Assembly: GCF_020217465.1 (NCBI RefSeq)
Contig: NZ_CP084115.1
Location: 2,232,001 to 2,296,000 of the forward strand
Direction: 5' to 3'
Length of the DNA: 64,000 nucleotides
Source: Cobetia amphilecti
GTDB taxonomy: Bacteria; Pseudomonadota; Gammaproteobacteria; Pseudomonadales; Halomonadaceae
Shown here: positions 1 to 7,862 of the stretch, one piece after another
Layout of the letters: each line of letters opens with the position of its first letter
Position numbering within the stretch: position 1 is the first letter of the stretch
Notes under the pieces: model-generated
The model's database searches: none
What the model saw: only the letters and a program-made list of their open reading frames with translations
Told to the model about the DNA's origin: nothing
Translations under genes and position numbers: made by a program

Positions 1-99
1 GTAGAGACGCGCCGCGGCCCGACTGACACTTTCCTCCTGGACGATGACGATGAATGTTCTCAGCAGGTTCCAGTCCAGCGTGTCATGTATGGGTCGCAT
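1..99 (-). CDS. LysR-family transcriptional regulator, N-terminal fragment (runs off the window)
   Basis: Reading the minus strand from an ATG at 99-97 gives 33 codons open to base 1. The peptide begins MRPIHDTLDWNLLRTF and continues with QEESVSRAAARLY, the usual first helix and start of the recognition helix of a LysR winged HTH (LxxF...V.e.gSvs.AA..L). An AGGA lies about ten bases upstream of the ATG. The gene diverges from the SSS symporter at 286, so it plausibly regulates that gene. Effector domain and substrate are outside the window. Confidence 0.75.
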   Translation of the reverse strand, partial: MRPIHDTLDWNLLRTFIVIVQEESVSRAAARLY

Positions 100-285
100 G
101 GTGATTGTTCCTGTCCCGAAAGTGGCGCGACCGGCAAGAGCGCAATGAAACGCACTCTCGCCGACACCCAGATAGCAATAAAGTCAGCACCGCGTCACCG
201 ACGTCTGCCCTCGAGTGATATATTCCCTCTCACTCAAGACAGCAATGACGATCAATACAAAATCAATAAAGCGGAAAACACGACG

Positions 286-1713
286 ATGTTCGATACCAGA
301 GAAACCTTCATTCTCTCGATCATGATCATAGCATGTGGCGTATTTCTGATGGGGCTTTCGCTCTATTTCTTCCGCCACATCAAGACCTATGATGATTACA
401 ATGTCGCAGGCCGTTCCACCTCGACCTTCCCGCTGATCTGTACACTGATCGGTACCGCCGTCGGCGGTTCTACCCTGCTGGGCTTCGTCTCCAAGGGTTA
501 CACCTTCGGCATGGGCCAGCTGTGGCTGCCGGTGGGCATGACCTTCGCGGGCATCGCGCTGTACTTCTTCATCGGCAGGATCCACGCCGAAGGCGAGCGC
601 CTCAACATGGTGACACTGGCCGACTTCCTGGTCAGTCGCTTTGGCGAAGGCGTCAGGGTGCCGACCCTGCTCAGTATCCTGTGTGCCTACGCGGCCATCA
701 CCGGCATGCAGTTCGTGGCCGTGGCCACGGTGCTCAAGCTGGTGTTCGGCCTGGCACTGCCGGTGGGCATCCTGCTGACCTGGGCACTGCTGACCGCCAA
801 GACATGGCTGGGCGGCCTGATGGCGGTCATCTGGTCAGATGCCATCCTGGGCACCCTGCAGACCCTGGGCATCTTCTTCCTGCTGGTCACCGTCTACTAC
901 GCCAGCGGCAGCTGGGAGTCCATCAGCGCGGCACCCATGCCCGAAGGCAACCCTGACTTCCTGAGCCTGACCGGCATTTCGGGTCATGAACTGGCAGTCT
1001 ACATGCTGACCATCGGCGCCTATCAGTTCGTGCGCCAGGACCTGTGGCAGCGCTTCTGGGCCGCACGCAGCCTCAAGGCGGCACGCACCGGCTACGCCGT
1101 CGCCATCGTCTTCACGCTGCTGGTCGGCGCTGCCGTGGTCCTGATCGGCGCCTTTGCGAAACTGGGCCTGGATATCGCGGTGGCCAATTCGGACCTGTCC
1201 TTCTACGCCATCATCAAAGCGACACTCCCGCTGCCATTGATGGTCAGCATGGTCGTGGTGCTGCTGGCGACCATCATCTCATGCGCCGATTCGTTCTTCA
1301 TCGCCGGCGCGTCCTCGATTGCCAACGACATCATCAAGCCGCGCATGAAGGGCCGCGATGATGCCTTCATGCTGCGCATGAGCCGCCACTCGGTGGTCTC
1401 CATGTCCTTGATTTCACTGGGCCTGGCACTCTATGCACCGCGTCTGCTCGATATCTGGATTCTCGGCAGCGCAATGCTGGTCTGCGGTGTGCTGGTGCCG
1501 ACGGTGGTCGCACTGTGCCGTCGCACGCCAGACCCGCGTGGCGGGGTGATCATGATGTGGGGCGGGCTGGCCACCGCCGTGCTCTGGCAGGTGCTGGGCC
1601 ATCCCTTCGGCCTGCACCCGGTGATGATCGGCCTGCCGGTCTCGCTGGCGCTGATGCCGCTGGCGCTGCGCAAGCCGAGCCTGACTCTCTCGACCGAGTC
1701 CGCGGCGCGCTGA
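286..1713 (+). CDS. Sodium:solute symporter (SSS family)
   Basis: A 475-residue inner-membrane protein with about a dozen hydrophobic segments. It starts MFDTRETFILSIMI and runs into the first membrane helix and the SSS-type stretch DDYNVAGRSTSTFPL. GTAVGGSTLLGF matches the sodium-binding unwound helix region of the LeuT fold. The frame is open further upstream to 85, but that extension is polar and unlike the family, so the ATG at 286 is preferred. The family couples Na+ to uptake of sugars, amino acids, carboxylates or nucleobases; the substrate cannot be read here. It stands alone, divergent from a LysR regulator, and ends at a strong hairpin. Confidence 0.85.
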   Translation: MFDTRETFILSIMIIACGVFLMGLSLYFFRHIKTYDDYNVAGRSTSTFPLICTLIGTAVGGSTLLGFVSKGYTFGMGQLWLPVGMTFAGIALYFFIGRIHAEGERLNMVTLADFLVSRFGEGVRVPTLLSILCAYAAITGMQFVAVATVLKLVFGLALPVGILLTWALLTAKTWLGGLMAVIWSDAILGTLQTLGIFFLLVTVYYASGSWESISAAPMPEGNPDFLSLTGISGHELAVYMLTIGAYQFVRQDLWQRFWAARSLKAARTGYAVAIVFTLLVGAAVVLIGAFAKLGLDIAVANSDLSFYAIIKATLPLPLMVSMVVVLLATIISCADSFFIAGASSIANDIIKPRMKGRDDAFMLRMSRHSVVSMSLISLGLALYAPRLLDIWILGSAMLVCGVLVPTVVALCRRTPDPRGGVIMMWGGLATAVLWQVLGHPFGLHPVMIGLPVSLALMPLALRKPSLTLSTESAAR

Positions 1714-1795
1714 CTGGCCATGCTGACTCACTAACCTGCCTGGCCAGGATAACGGTTGCACTCAGTGCGTGTCAGACAGTGATGTAATACCCGAG

Positions 1796-1843
1796 AGCCC
1801 CCGTTGCCGAGACTCACAAGAGGTCATCGGCAACGGGGGCTTT
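1796..1843 (+). terminator. Rho-independent terminator after the SSS symporter
   Basis: A 15-bp stem (1796-1810 with 1827-1841; left arm AGCCCCCGTTGCCGA) is followed by TTT. The 16-base loop is long, but the stem is GC-rich and lies about 80 bases after the symporter stop. Confidence 0.7.
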
Positions 1844-2275
1844 CCTGTGTTCAGCTTCATTCACTCGATGATTTATGCCCGCCATTCTACTGACTATCTT
1901 CTTGACCAGCTTGCTGAGCGAGCAGATGGCTTCAGGAAGATTTTCGCGATCGACTGCCCACCATCCTTGCGACGACTTGCCTGCCTTTTCTGCCATCAAT
2001 CGGCCTATTCCCCATCACAATCCCCGCATGTTGTCATGGCACAATACACACATATTTTCTTACATAAATCTGGCAAATACTGCGTATTGAAATTTGAAAG
2101 CCCAAAAGGCTGATGATTCGTTGACCGCGAAGGGAGGGCCTCATAGATTGAAGGCGTACCATCACAACAAGAAGCAGGGACAGGTACCGCATGCATCTCC
2201 CGGACGCAGCATCATGGTCACGAGAAGTCCCGCATGCACTGCCCCGCTCACAATAACGATAACGTGGATACTGTC
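1844..2275. other. Intergenic region upstream of the TRAP operon
   Basis: There is no convincing gene. Open frames here lack family features and a ribosome site. The segment 2041-2105 is clearly more AT-rich than its surroundings and probably holds the TRAP operon promoter. It includes a small inverted repeat AATAC-TGC-GTATT (2076-2088) that could be half of an operator. Confidence 0.4.
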
Positions 2276-3265
2276 ATGAAAACCCTCAAGCCCGCTCTTC
2301 TGCTCCCGCTGCTCGCACTCCTCCCGGCCACCCAGTCCATGGCCACCGAATTGCGCATGCTGTCCAGTTACGACCAGACCACTGCCTACTCCCGCGAGAT
2401 TGCCCAACGCTTCATCAAGGAAGTCGAAGCCAACAAGGCCGCCGACCTCACCATCAAGCTGACCGGCCCGGATGTGGTGCCGCCCTTCGAGCAGCTGCAG
2501 CCTGTCGCGGCCGGTGTCTTCCAGCTGCTGTATACCCATGCTGCTTACCACACCAACACCACCGGCGTCGGCGCCGCGATGGATGGCGTGGCGGTGAATC
2601 CGGAACAGACACGTGAATCCGGCCTGTGGGACATGGTCGATGAGCACTACAACGGCCTGGGCCTCAAGCTGATCGCGATTCCGCCGCTGGGCAGCCACGG
2701 CTTCCAGTACGTGCTGAAGGAGCCGATCACCGGGACGCCGGGCCTGGATGGCCGCCGTCTGCGCGGCAGCCCCACCTACACCAACGTCACCAAGGGCCTG
2801 GGCGGTACGCCGGTGCTGATGTCCAGTGGCGATGTCTATTCCGCCATGGACCGTGGCGTGATCGACGGCGCGGCCTGGGGCCTGAATGGCGTCAAGGACA
2901 TGGGCTGGCAGGAAGTCGCCGGCTACTACTCCAAGCCGACCTTCGGTCAGACCTACAACTTCGTGCTGATGAATCTCAACGCCTTCAACTCCCTGTCGCC
3001 GGAACAGCAGCAAGTGCTGCTCGACGAAGGCCGCGAGCTGGAGACCGAGATCATCCCGATCCTGGATGAACTGGCCATCGAAGAGTGGAAGGCGCTGGAC
3101 GAAGCCGGCATGCAGGCCACCGAATTCGCGCCGGAAGACGCCGAGCGTCTGGATGCCCTCGTTACGGACGGCATCTGGCAGCTGGGCATCGACAAGACCC
3201 CGGACACGGTGACCGCCATGCGTGAACTGGCGATCGAGAAGAACCTGACCACCGTCAGCGAGTAA
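2276..3265 (+). CDS. dctP: TRAP transporter substrate-binding protein (DctP family)
   Basis: A 329-residue periplasmic binding protein of a tripartite ATP-independent transporter. The first ~23 residues (MKTLKPALLLPLLALLPATQ, then SMA) form a Sec signal peptide cleaved near SMA-TEL. The DctP hallmark arginine region is visible as DGRRLRGSPTYTNV, followed by the DVYSAMDRGVIDGAAW stretch typical of the family. The ligand is usually a carboxylate bound by that arginine; the exact one cannot be deduced. It is the first gene of dctP-dctQ-dctM-rraA, ten bases before dctQ. The ATG at 2276 is chosen over an upstream in-frame ATG because it directly precedes the signal peptide. Confidence 0.9.
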   Translation: MKTLKPALLLPLLALLPATQSMATELRMLSSYDQTTAYSREIAQRFIKEVEANKAADLTIKLTGPDVVPPFEQLQPVAAGVFQLLYTHAAYHTNTTGVGAAMDGVAVNPEQTRESGLWDMVDEHYNGLGLKLIAIPPLGSHGFQYVLKEPITGTPGLDGRRLRGSPTYTNVTKGLGGTPVLMSSGDVYSAMDRGVIDGAAWGLNGVKDMGWQEVAGYYSKPTFGQTYNFVLMNLNAFNSLSPEQQQVLLDEGRELETEIIPILDELAIEEWKALDEAGMQATEFAPEDAERLDALVTDGIWQLGIDKTPDTVTAMRELAIEKNLTTVSE

Positions 3266-3275
3266 GGAATCCACC

Positions 3276-3800
3276 ATGCTAACCCTGCTTGCACGTGTGC
3301 ATGACGGCGTGACGCGAGCAGGCTTCCTTCTGGGCGGTGTCACCTTGTGTGGCATCGTCCTGTGCTTCTGGCTGGAAGTCATCGCGCGCTACTTCTTCAA
3401 CTCGCCCACCCTGTGGTCCGGCGCGATGGTGGCTTATCTGCTATGCCTCTCGATTTCGCTGGCGACGCCGGAACTGGCACGCACCCATGGCCATATCGCC
3501 ATCACCGTATTGCCGGAGCGCCTCGGCCCTACCGCGCGCGCTTTCTATGATCGTCTCCTCGCCCTGGTGACCGGCGCCGTCTGCGCCGTGGCCGGTTGGA
3601 TCTGCGTGCAGGAAAGCCTGCGTCAGTTCCAGTATCACACCACCACCGCCATGGGCCTCGATATTCCCAAGGTCTGGGTCTCCAGCTTCATCGCCTACGC
3701 GATGATCAGCGCCGCCCTGTACTTCCTGCGCCACGCCTTTAGCCGCTCGACTAGCCGCGCGACGCCTTCGGCGACCGCCGACACCAGAAAAGGACCCTGA
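3276..3800 (+). CDS. dctQ: TRAP transporter small permease (DctQ family)
   Basis: A 174-residue protein with four predicted membrane helices, the size and layout of DctQ subunits. It has the characteristic FWLEVIARYFFNSPTLWSGA segment after helix 1, and later ATPELARTHGHIAITVLPER matching the family motif around helix 2-3. It pairs with DctM to form the Na+-driven membrane complex that accepts substrate from DctP. An AAGGA precedes the ATG. The last ~20 residues are a polar Ser/Thr/Arg-rich tail. dctM starts three bases after its stop, so the two are translationally linked. Confidence 0.88.
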   Translation: MLTLLARVHDGVTRAGFLLGGVTLCGIVLCFWLEVIARYFFNSPTLWSGAMVAYLLCLSISLATPELARTHGHIAITVLPERLGPTARAFYDRLLALVTGAVCAVAGWICVQESLRQFQYHTTTAMGLDIPKVWVSSFIAYAMISAALYFLRHAFSRSTSRATPSATADTRKGP

Positions 3801-3803
3801 GTC

Positions 3804-5108
3804 ATGGAATGGTATACCTCTCTGGGCCTGGCCATCGCCTTGCTGATGGGCCTGTTCGCCCTCGGCATTCCCGTCTTCGCCGCCTTCTTGACCATCAACG
3901 TGCTCGGCACGCTGTGGTTGATGGGCACTGCCGGTTTCGGCATGTTCGCCAACAGTGTCTACGACAGCATGACCTCGGAGACACTGACCACCATCGCGCT
4001 GTTCGTGCTGATGGGGGAGCTGCTGTTCCGCTCCGGCTCCATCGATGTGATCTTCGACTCGCTGGATGCCCTGATGGGCCGCATGAAGGGGCGCCTCTAT
4101 TTCTTCGTCGTCGCCCTCTCGACGCTGTTCGGTGCCCTGTCCGGCTCGGCGCTGGCCGTGACCGCCATGCTCAGCCGCTCGGCGCTGCCGACCATGCAGG
4201 AGCGCGGCTATGACGACAGGCTGTCCATCGGCCTGATCCTGGGTGGCGCGAGTCTCGCACCAATCATCCCGCCAAGCCTCTTGGTGATCATCATCGGCTC
4301 GATGGTCGATGTCTCCATCGCACGCCTTTTGATCGCGGGCATCCTGCCCGGCATTCTGCTGGCCGCGCTGTTCATCCTCTATGTGAAGGTGCGCATCACG
4401 ATGGACCCCCGCCGCGCGCCGCCCGTCGATGAAAGCGGGGGAGGCACGGCCCGGGAAAAGCGCCGTGCCGTGATCAACATGCTGCCGTTCACCATCATCA
4501 TCTTCGCCGTGCTGGGCCTGATTCTGCTCGGCATCGCCACGCCGTCCGAATCCGCCGCCACCGGCGTGCTGGGCTCGCTGGTGGTCGCGGCTTACTATCG
4601 CAAGTTCTCGTTCAAGATGGCCGGCGAGGCGGTGATGTCGTCGCTCAAGGTCAGCACCATGATCATCCTGATCCTGGCGTGTTCGAAGCTGTTCTCGCAG
4701 CTGTTGAGCTTCACCGGCGCCACCAGCGGTCTGGTGAGCAGCGTGACCGGGCTGGATCTCGATCCGGTGTGGATGCTGCTTATCCTGATGCTGATTCCGC
4801 TGATCGCCTGCATGTTCATCGACCAGATCGCCTTCATGATGGTGGTGATTCCCATCTACGCGCCGCTGGTCAAGCTGTATGGCTTTGATCCGGTATGGTT
4901 CTGGACGCTGTTTTTGATCAACATCTCGGTGGGCAGTCTGACCCCGCCCTTCGGCTACAACCTGTTCGCGGTGAAAGGCGCCGCCCCCGCGACGCCAATG
5001 CAGACCATCTACGCCGCCGCCTGGCCGATCGTCATCTGCTTCCTGTTCGCGATGCTGATGCTCTACTGGGCCCCGTGGCTGACGACCTTCCTGCCCAGCC
5101 TGATCTGA
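3804..5108 (+). CDS. dctM: TRAP transporter large permease (DctM family)
   Basis: A 434-residue, roughly 12-helix permease. Family signatures are seen: LGIPVFAAFLTIN in helix 1, GALSGSALAVTAMLSRSALP, the substrate-channel motif GGASLAPIIPPSLLVIIIG, and SVGSLTPPFGYNLF near the C terminus. It carries the solute with Na+ across the inner membrane, receiving it from DctP. SD AGGA lies about seven bases before the ATG. It is the third gene in the TRAP operon, and the RraA-like gene begins 22 bases downstream. Confidence 0.92.
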   Translation: MEWYTSLGLAIALLMGLFALGIPVFAAFLTINVLGTLWLMGTAGFGMFANSVYDSMTSETLTTIALFVLMGELLFRSGSIDVIFDSLDALMGRMKGRLYFFVVALSTLFGALSGSALAVTAMLSRSALPTMQERGYDDRLSIGLILGGASLAPIIPPSLLVIIIGSMVDVSIARLLIAGILPGILLAALFILYVKVRITMDPRRAPPVDESGGGTAREKRRAVINMLPFTIIIFAVLGLILLGIATPSESAATGVLGSLVVAAYYRKFSFKMAGEAVMSSLKVSTMIILILACSKLFSQLLSFTGATSGLVSSVTGLDLDPVWMLLILMLIPLIACMFIDQIAFMMVVIPIYAPLVKLYGFDPVWFWTLFLINISVGSLTPPFGYNLFAVKGAAPATPMQTIYAAAWPIVICFLFAMLMLYWAPWLTTFLPSLI

Positions 5109-5130
5109 CCGACCACGACGAGAGACTTTC

Positions 5131-5799
5131 ATGTACCAACTCAATGACATGCCAGCGCAGGTCGCGCCTGAACGGCTGGAACAGCTCAAGCAGTGCGAGA
5201 CGGCCACCATCGGCCACTTCCACACCCGGGGCTTCGTCGATCCGGCGATTGCCAGCATGCTGCCCGAGGTGCGCATCGCCGGTACCGCCATCACTGTCTC
5301 GCTGCCGCCGGAAGATGGCACCCTGCTCAACCATCTGATGCGTCTGGTGCGCCCGGGCGATGTGCTGATCGTGCATCGACAGGGCGATCGCCACCGCGCC
5401 TGCTGGGGCGGCGTGATGACCACGGTCGCCTCGCGCCTCGGCGTGGCCGGTGTGGTGATCGACGGCATGGCCACCGATGCGCTGACCATTCGCGACAAGC
5501 AGTTCCCGGTCTGGAGTCGCGGCGTCGCGTCACTGACCACGCGCTTCGCCGGAATCGGCGGCGCACTCAACGTGCCGGTCAGCATCGGCGGCGTGGTCGT
5601 CAATCCGGGCGATGCCATCCTTGCCGATGAAAGTGGCGTCATCGTCATGGCGCCCGAGGAAGTCTCGGCCATCGCCAGCCACGCCATCGAGGTGCAAGAA
5701 GCCGAAGACGTGCTGCTGGCGAAGATTGCCGACGGCGCCTGCCTGCCAGACCTCACTGGTTCCAGCAAACTGATCGAGGAAGTGAACGCACGGTGTTGA
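5131..5799 (+). CDS. RraA-like / HMG-CHA aldolase-fold protein
   Basis: A 222-residue member of the RraA-like superfamily, which includes the RNase E inhibitor RraA and class II pyruvate aldolases for 4-hydroxy-4-methyl-2-oxoglutarate. Seen: GDVLIVHRQGDRHRACWGG (phosphate/metal-site glycine motif), GVAGVVIDGMATDALTIRD, FPVWSRG, and VVVNPGDAILADESGVIV. In aldolase members the stretch after DG normally ends in Arg-Asp; here it is DGMATD, so the Arg is Thr. It is the last gene of the TRAP operon, so a role in metabolising the transported acid is more likely than RNase control. A different reaction or loss of aldolase activity is possible. Confidence 0.8.
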   Translation: MYQLNDMPAQVAPERLEQLKQCETATIGHFHTRGFVDPAIASMLPEVRIAGTAITVSLPPEDGTLLNHLMRLVRPGDVLIVHRQGDRHRACWGGVMTTVASRLGVAGVVIDGMATDALTIRDKQFPVWSRGVASLTTRFAGIGGALNVPVSIGGVVVNPGDAILADESGVIVMAPEEVSAIASHAIEVQEAEDVLLAKIADGACLPDLTGSSKLIEEVNARC

Positions 5800-5854
5800 T
5801 CCCCTCGCTTGATGCCCTTGCGAGACGCTGTTTCTTTAGAGAGATGCTGAAAGC

Positions 5855-5888
5855 AAAAAAGGCCACCAGATCGCTCTGGTGGCCTTTT
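5855..5888. terminator. Bidirectional terminator between the TRAP operon and the convergent osmC gene
   Basis: A perfect 10-bp stem GGCCACCAGA (5861-5870 with 5875-5884) and a tcgc loop. It is flanked by six A on the left and TTTT on the right, so it can act on both strands. Confidence 0.9.
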
Positions 5889-5958
5889 GGGTTCTGACAC
5901 GGTCTGTAAGACACGGTCAGTCCGACACGGTTGTAGGACACGGGCTGAGGGCTGCCCA

Positions 5959-6462
5959 TCACTGATGGGTGATCACCGCCTCGCAGCTGACCGGAAAATT
6001 CAGTGAATTGGCGATGAAGCACAGCGCATGCGCCCGGTGGTGCAGCTCATGGGCGAGCGCGATATCGTCACCGGCGGCCAGCGTGATCTCGGGGCGCAGC
6101 ACGATGGAGGTGAAACGTCCCGCCTCGCCCTCGTTCTCTGCCTGACTATTGCCAACAGCGGGCGTGCCTTCCTGCATCGTGCCCTCGGCGTGGTCGTGAT
6201 AGCTCATGACACGAATGCCGGCCTCGGCACACAGGTGCAGATACCAGAGCTTGTGGCAGGCCGAGACGGAGGCCACCAGCATGTCTTCGGGGTTCCAGCG
6301 GGAAGCGTCGCCCCGAAAAGCGGGGTCGGCGGAGCCTTCCAGGCTCGGCTTGCCACTGACACGGGCCACGAAATCACGCTCATAGGCGGTGTAATGGCGG
6401 GTGCCATCACCGCGATTGCCGGTCCACTCAAGTTCAACCGAATACTGGTGTCGTCTGGACAT
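5959..6462 (-). CDS. OsmC family protein
   Basis: A 167-residue OsmC/Ohr-fold protein. The two redox cysteines of the family are present, in SVSACHKLWYLHLCAEAGI and near the C terminus in NFPVSCEAVI, with the Arg/Glu-bearing N-terminal region (YTAYERDFVARVSGK). Members reduce organic hydroperoxides in the cytoplasm using thiol donors. The start ATG at 6462 gives MSRRHQYSVELEW, matching the family's first strand; an upstream in-frame ATG at 6504 would add an unrelated 14-residue tail. It is a single gene, convergent with the TRAP operon and divergent from the gene at 6620. Confidence 0.87.
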   Translation of the reverse strand: MSRRHQYSVELEWTGNRGDGTRHYTAYERDFVARVSGKPSLEGSADPAFRGDASRWNPEDMLVASVSACHKLWYLHLCAEAGIRVMSYHDHAEGTMQEGTPAVGNSQAENEGEAGRFTSIVLRPEITLAAGDDIALAHELHHRAHALCFIANSLNFPVSCEAVITHQ

Positions 6463-6619
6463 CGTTGTCTGCTGCTCTCTGAAGGGAAACCGCGTGCGCG
6501 GCATGACGCGCAGTCTGATACTTCTGCCTGATTAGGCATCTGAACATCATCAGCACGCGAGAAGTCATCGTAGGCGGATGATAGGATTGAATCGATCGCA
6601 CTCTGACAGGATGTCACGC

Positions 6620-7711
6620 ATGGCGTTTGCCGTAACACGCTCCCTTGGGGCAATTCCCGGGCTGGCCGCCGCCGCCCTGACGCTCGGACTGGGCCTGAGC
6701 TTGTGCCTCATCACCCCCGGCGCCTCGGCACGCGCCGAAGCCGCACAGTTTCGCCCCACGCCCAAGGTCATCAATACGCTGAGCAGTACCTACGGCTTCG
6801 TCATCGCCCAGGACATCACCCTGTCACGCATCGCCGAGGAGTATCCCGGCCTCGCGCCGGATGCAGAGCTTGCCTCCGCCTATTTCGACAATGCCTTCCC
6901 GAACATCACCCATCGCCTGGCGGACAACCTCGCCACCTTGATGGGGCGGGAGCACGCACGCGAAGTGCTGGATGGCATCCGCCGTCAGATAAAGACGCAA
7001 CTGGATTCGCAACTGACCACCGACAAGCTGACCAGCGACTTCGCGGCCCGCTTCATCGAGGCCATTCATCTGCGCGCCCAGGGGGAATACCTGCCCTCGC
7101 CGTTCAAGGAATTTCTGCTGGCGACCAAGTATCAGATCGAGCCGGTGTACGAGCTGTACGACGGCTATTTCCAGCAGTTCCACACCAAGGGCCATCCCAA
7201 GTCACTGGGCATCAGTCTTGCGCTGCACCTGCCCGCCTCGTGGTCTGCCGCCGAGGGACGCCTGCCGCATATCGTGCAGAAATGGCAGAGTCAGGCGGGT
7301 ACCGGCACCGACATGATCATCCTCGAAATCTATGACCTGCATGGCGAGACTGTCAGCGACGCGCAGCTCAAGGTGATGGCCGCCACGGACCAACTGGCGC
7401 AATGGGCGCCCATCAACAGCCAGATGCTCGACTCCGGCCTGACCCGAGTGGATCACCGTCAGGTCTACTGGTTCGATATCGCCATGACACAGCGACACCA
7501 GGGCATGCCCATCACCTCGCAGACCCGCGAATACGGTCTCTTCCTCGACGACAAGCTGATCCGCCTGCACTGCACCAGCTACCACCCCACCGCCGACGGC
7601 ACCACCTACGCCAAAGCCAAGACAGACCTCGCCGTCGATGACGGCTTCAGCGAGATCAAGCCGTTGTGTGAGGGGGTAATGGGGAGTTTGGTGGTGATGG
7701 AAGGAAGCTGA
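6620..7711 (+). CDS. Secreted protein of unknown function
   Basis: A 363-residue protein I do not recognise. The N terminus is a long Sec signal peptide (hydrophobic core LAAAALTLGLGLSLCLITPG, cleavage likely at ASARAEA), so the product is probably periplasmic. The mature part is soluble: a helical half to about residue 190, then a mixed beta half containing DMIILEIYDLHGETV and REYGLFLDDKLIRLHCTSYH. Only one or two cysteines remain, and there is no recognisable enzyme motif. AGGA at 6607-6610 suits the ATG at 6620 better than the ATG at 6611. No operon partner; the next gene is the AT-rich insert. Confidence 0.75.
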   Translation: MAFAVTRSLGAIPGLAAAALTLGLGLSLCLITPGASARAEAAQFRPTPKVINTLSSTYGFVIAQDITLSRIAEEYPGLAPDAELASAYFDNAFPNITHRLADNLATLMGREHAREVLDGIRRQIKTQLDSQLTTDKLTSDFAARFIEAIHLRAQGEYLPSPFKEFLLATKYQIEPVYELYDGYFQQFHTKGHPKSLGISLALHLPASWSAAEGRLPHIVQKWQSQAGTGTDMIILEIYDLHGETVSDAQLKVMAATDQLAQWAPINSQMLDSGLTRVDHRQVYWFDIAMTQRHQGMPITSQTREYGLFLDDKLIRLHCTSYHPTADGTTYAKAKTDLAVDDGFSEIKPLCEGVMGSLVVMEGS

Positions 7712-7862
7712 ATTTATAAGCCTTTATAAAAAAGCACAATATAAACAACTATAACAATCATACAGAGACGTATGGATTATCATTAAACAGCACTCCCACC
7801 AACAGCCAACCTACAAATCAAGTATGCACGCCCAAAAATTTAATAAAGATTAAACAATAAAC
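7712..7862. other. AT-rich flank of the island gene
   Basis: Base composition falls abruptly within a few bases of the stop codon of the preceding gene. The stretch is rich in A and T runs (e.g. around 7720-7770), has no gene, and carries no recognisable terminator, integrase or repeat end. It appears to be the left margin of the segment brought in with the gene at 7863. Confidence 0.5.

Noticed and set aside
3441-5900. 819-codon open frame on the minus strand
   Set aside because: It is antisense to dctQ, dctM and the RraA-like gene, which have clear families. Its translation is low-complexity Arg/Gln/His/Asp-rich, as expected from the complement of GC-rich codons.
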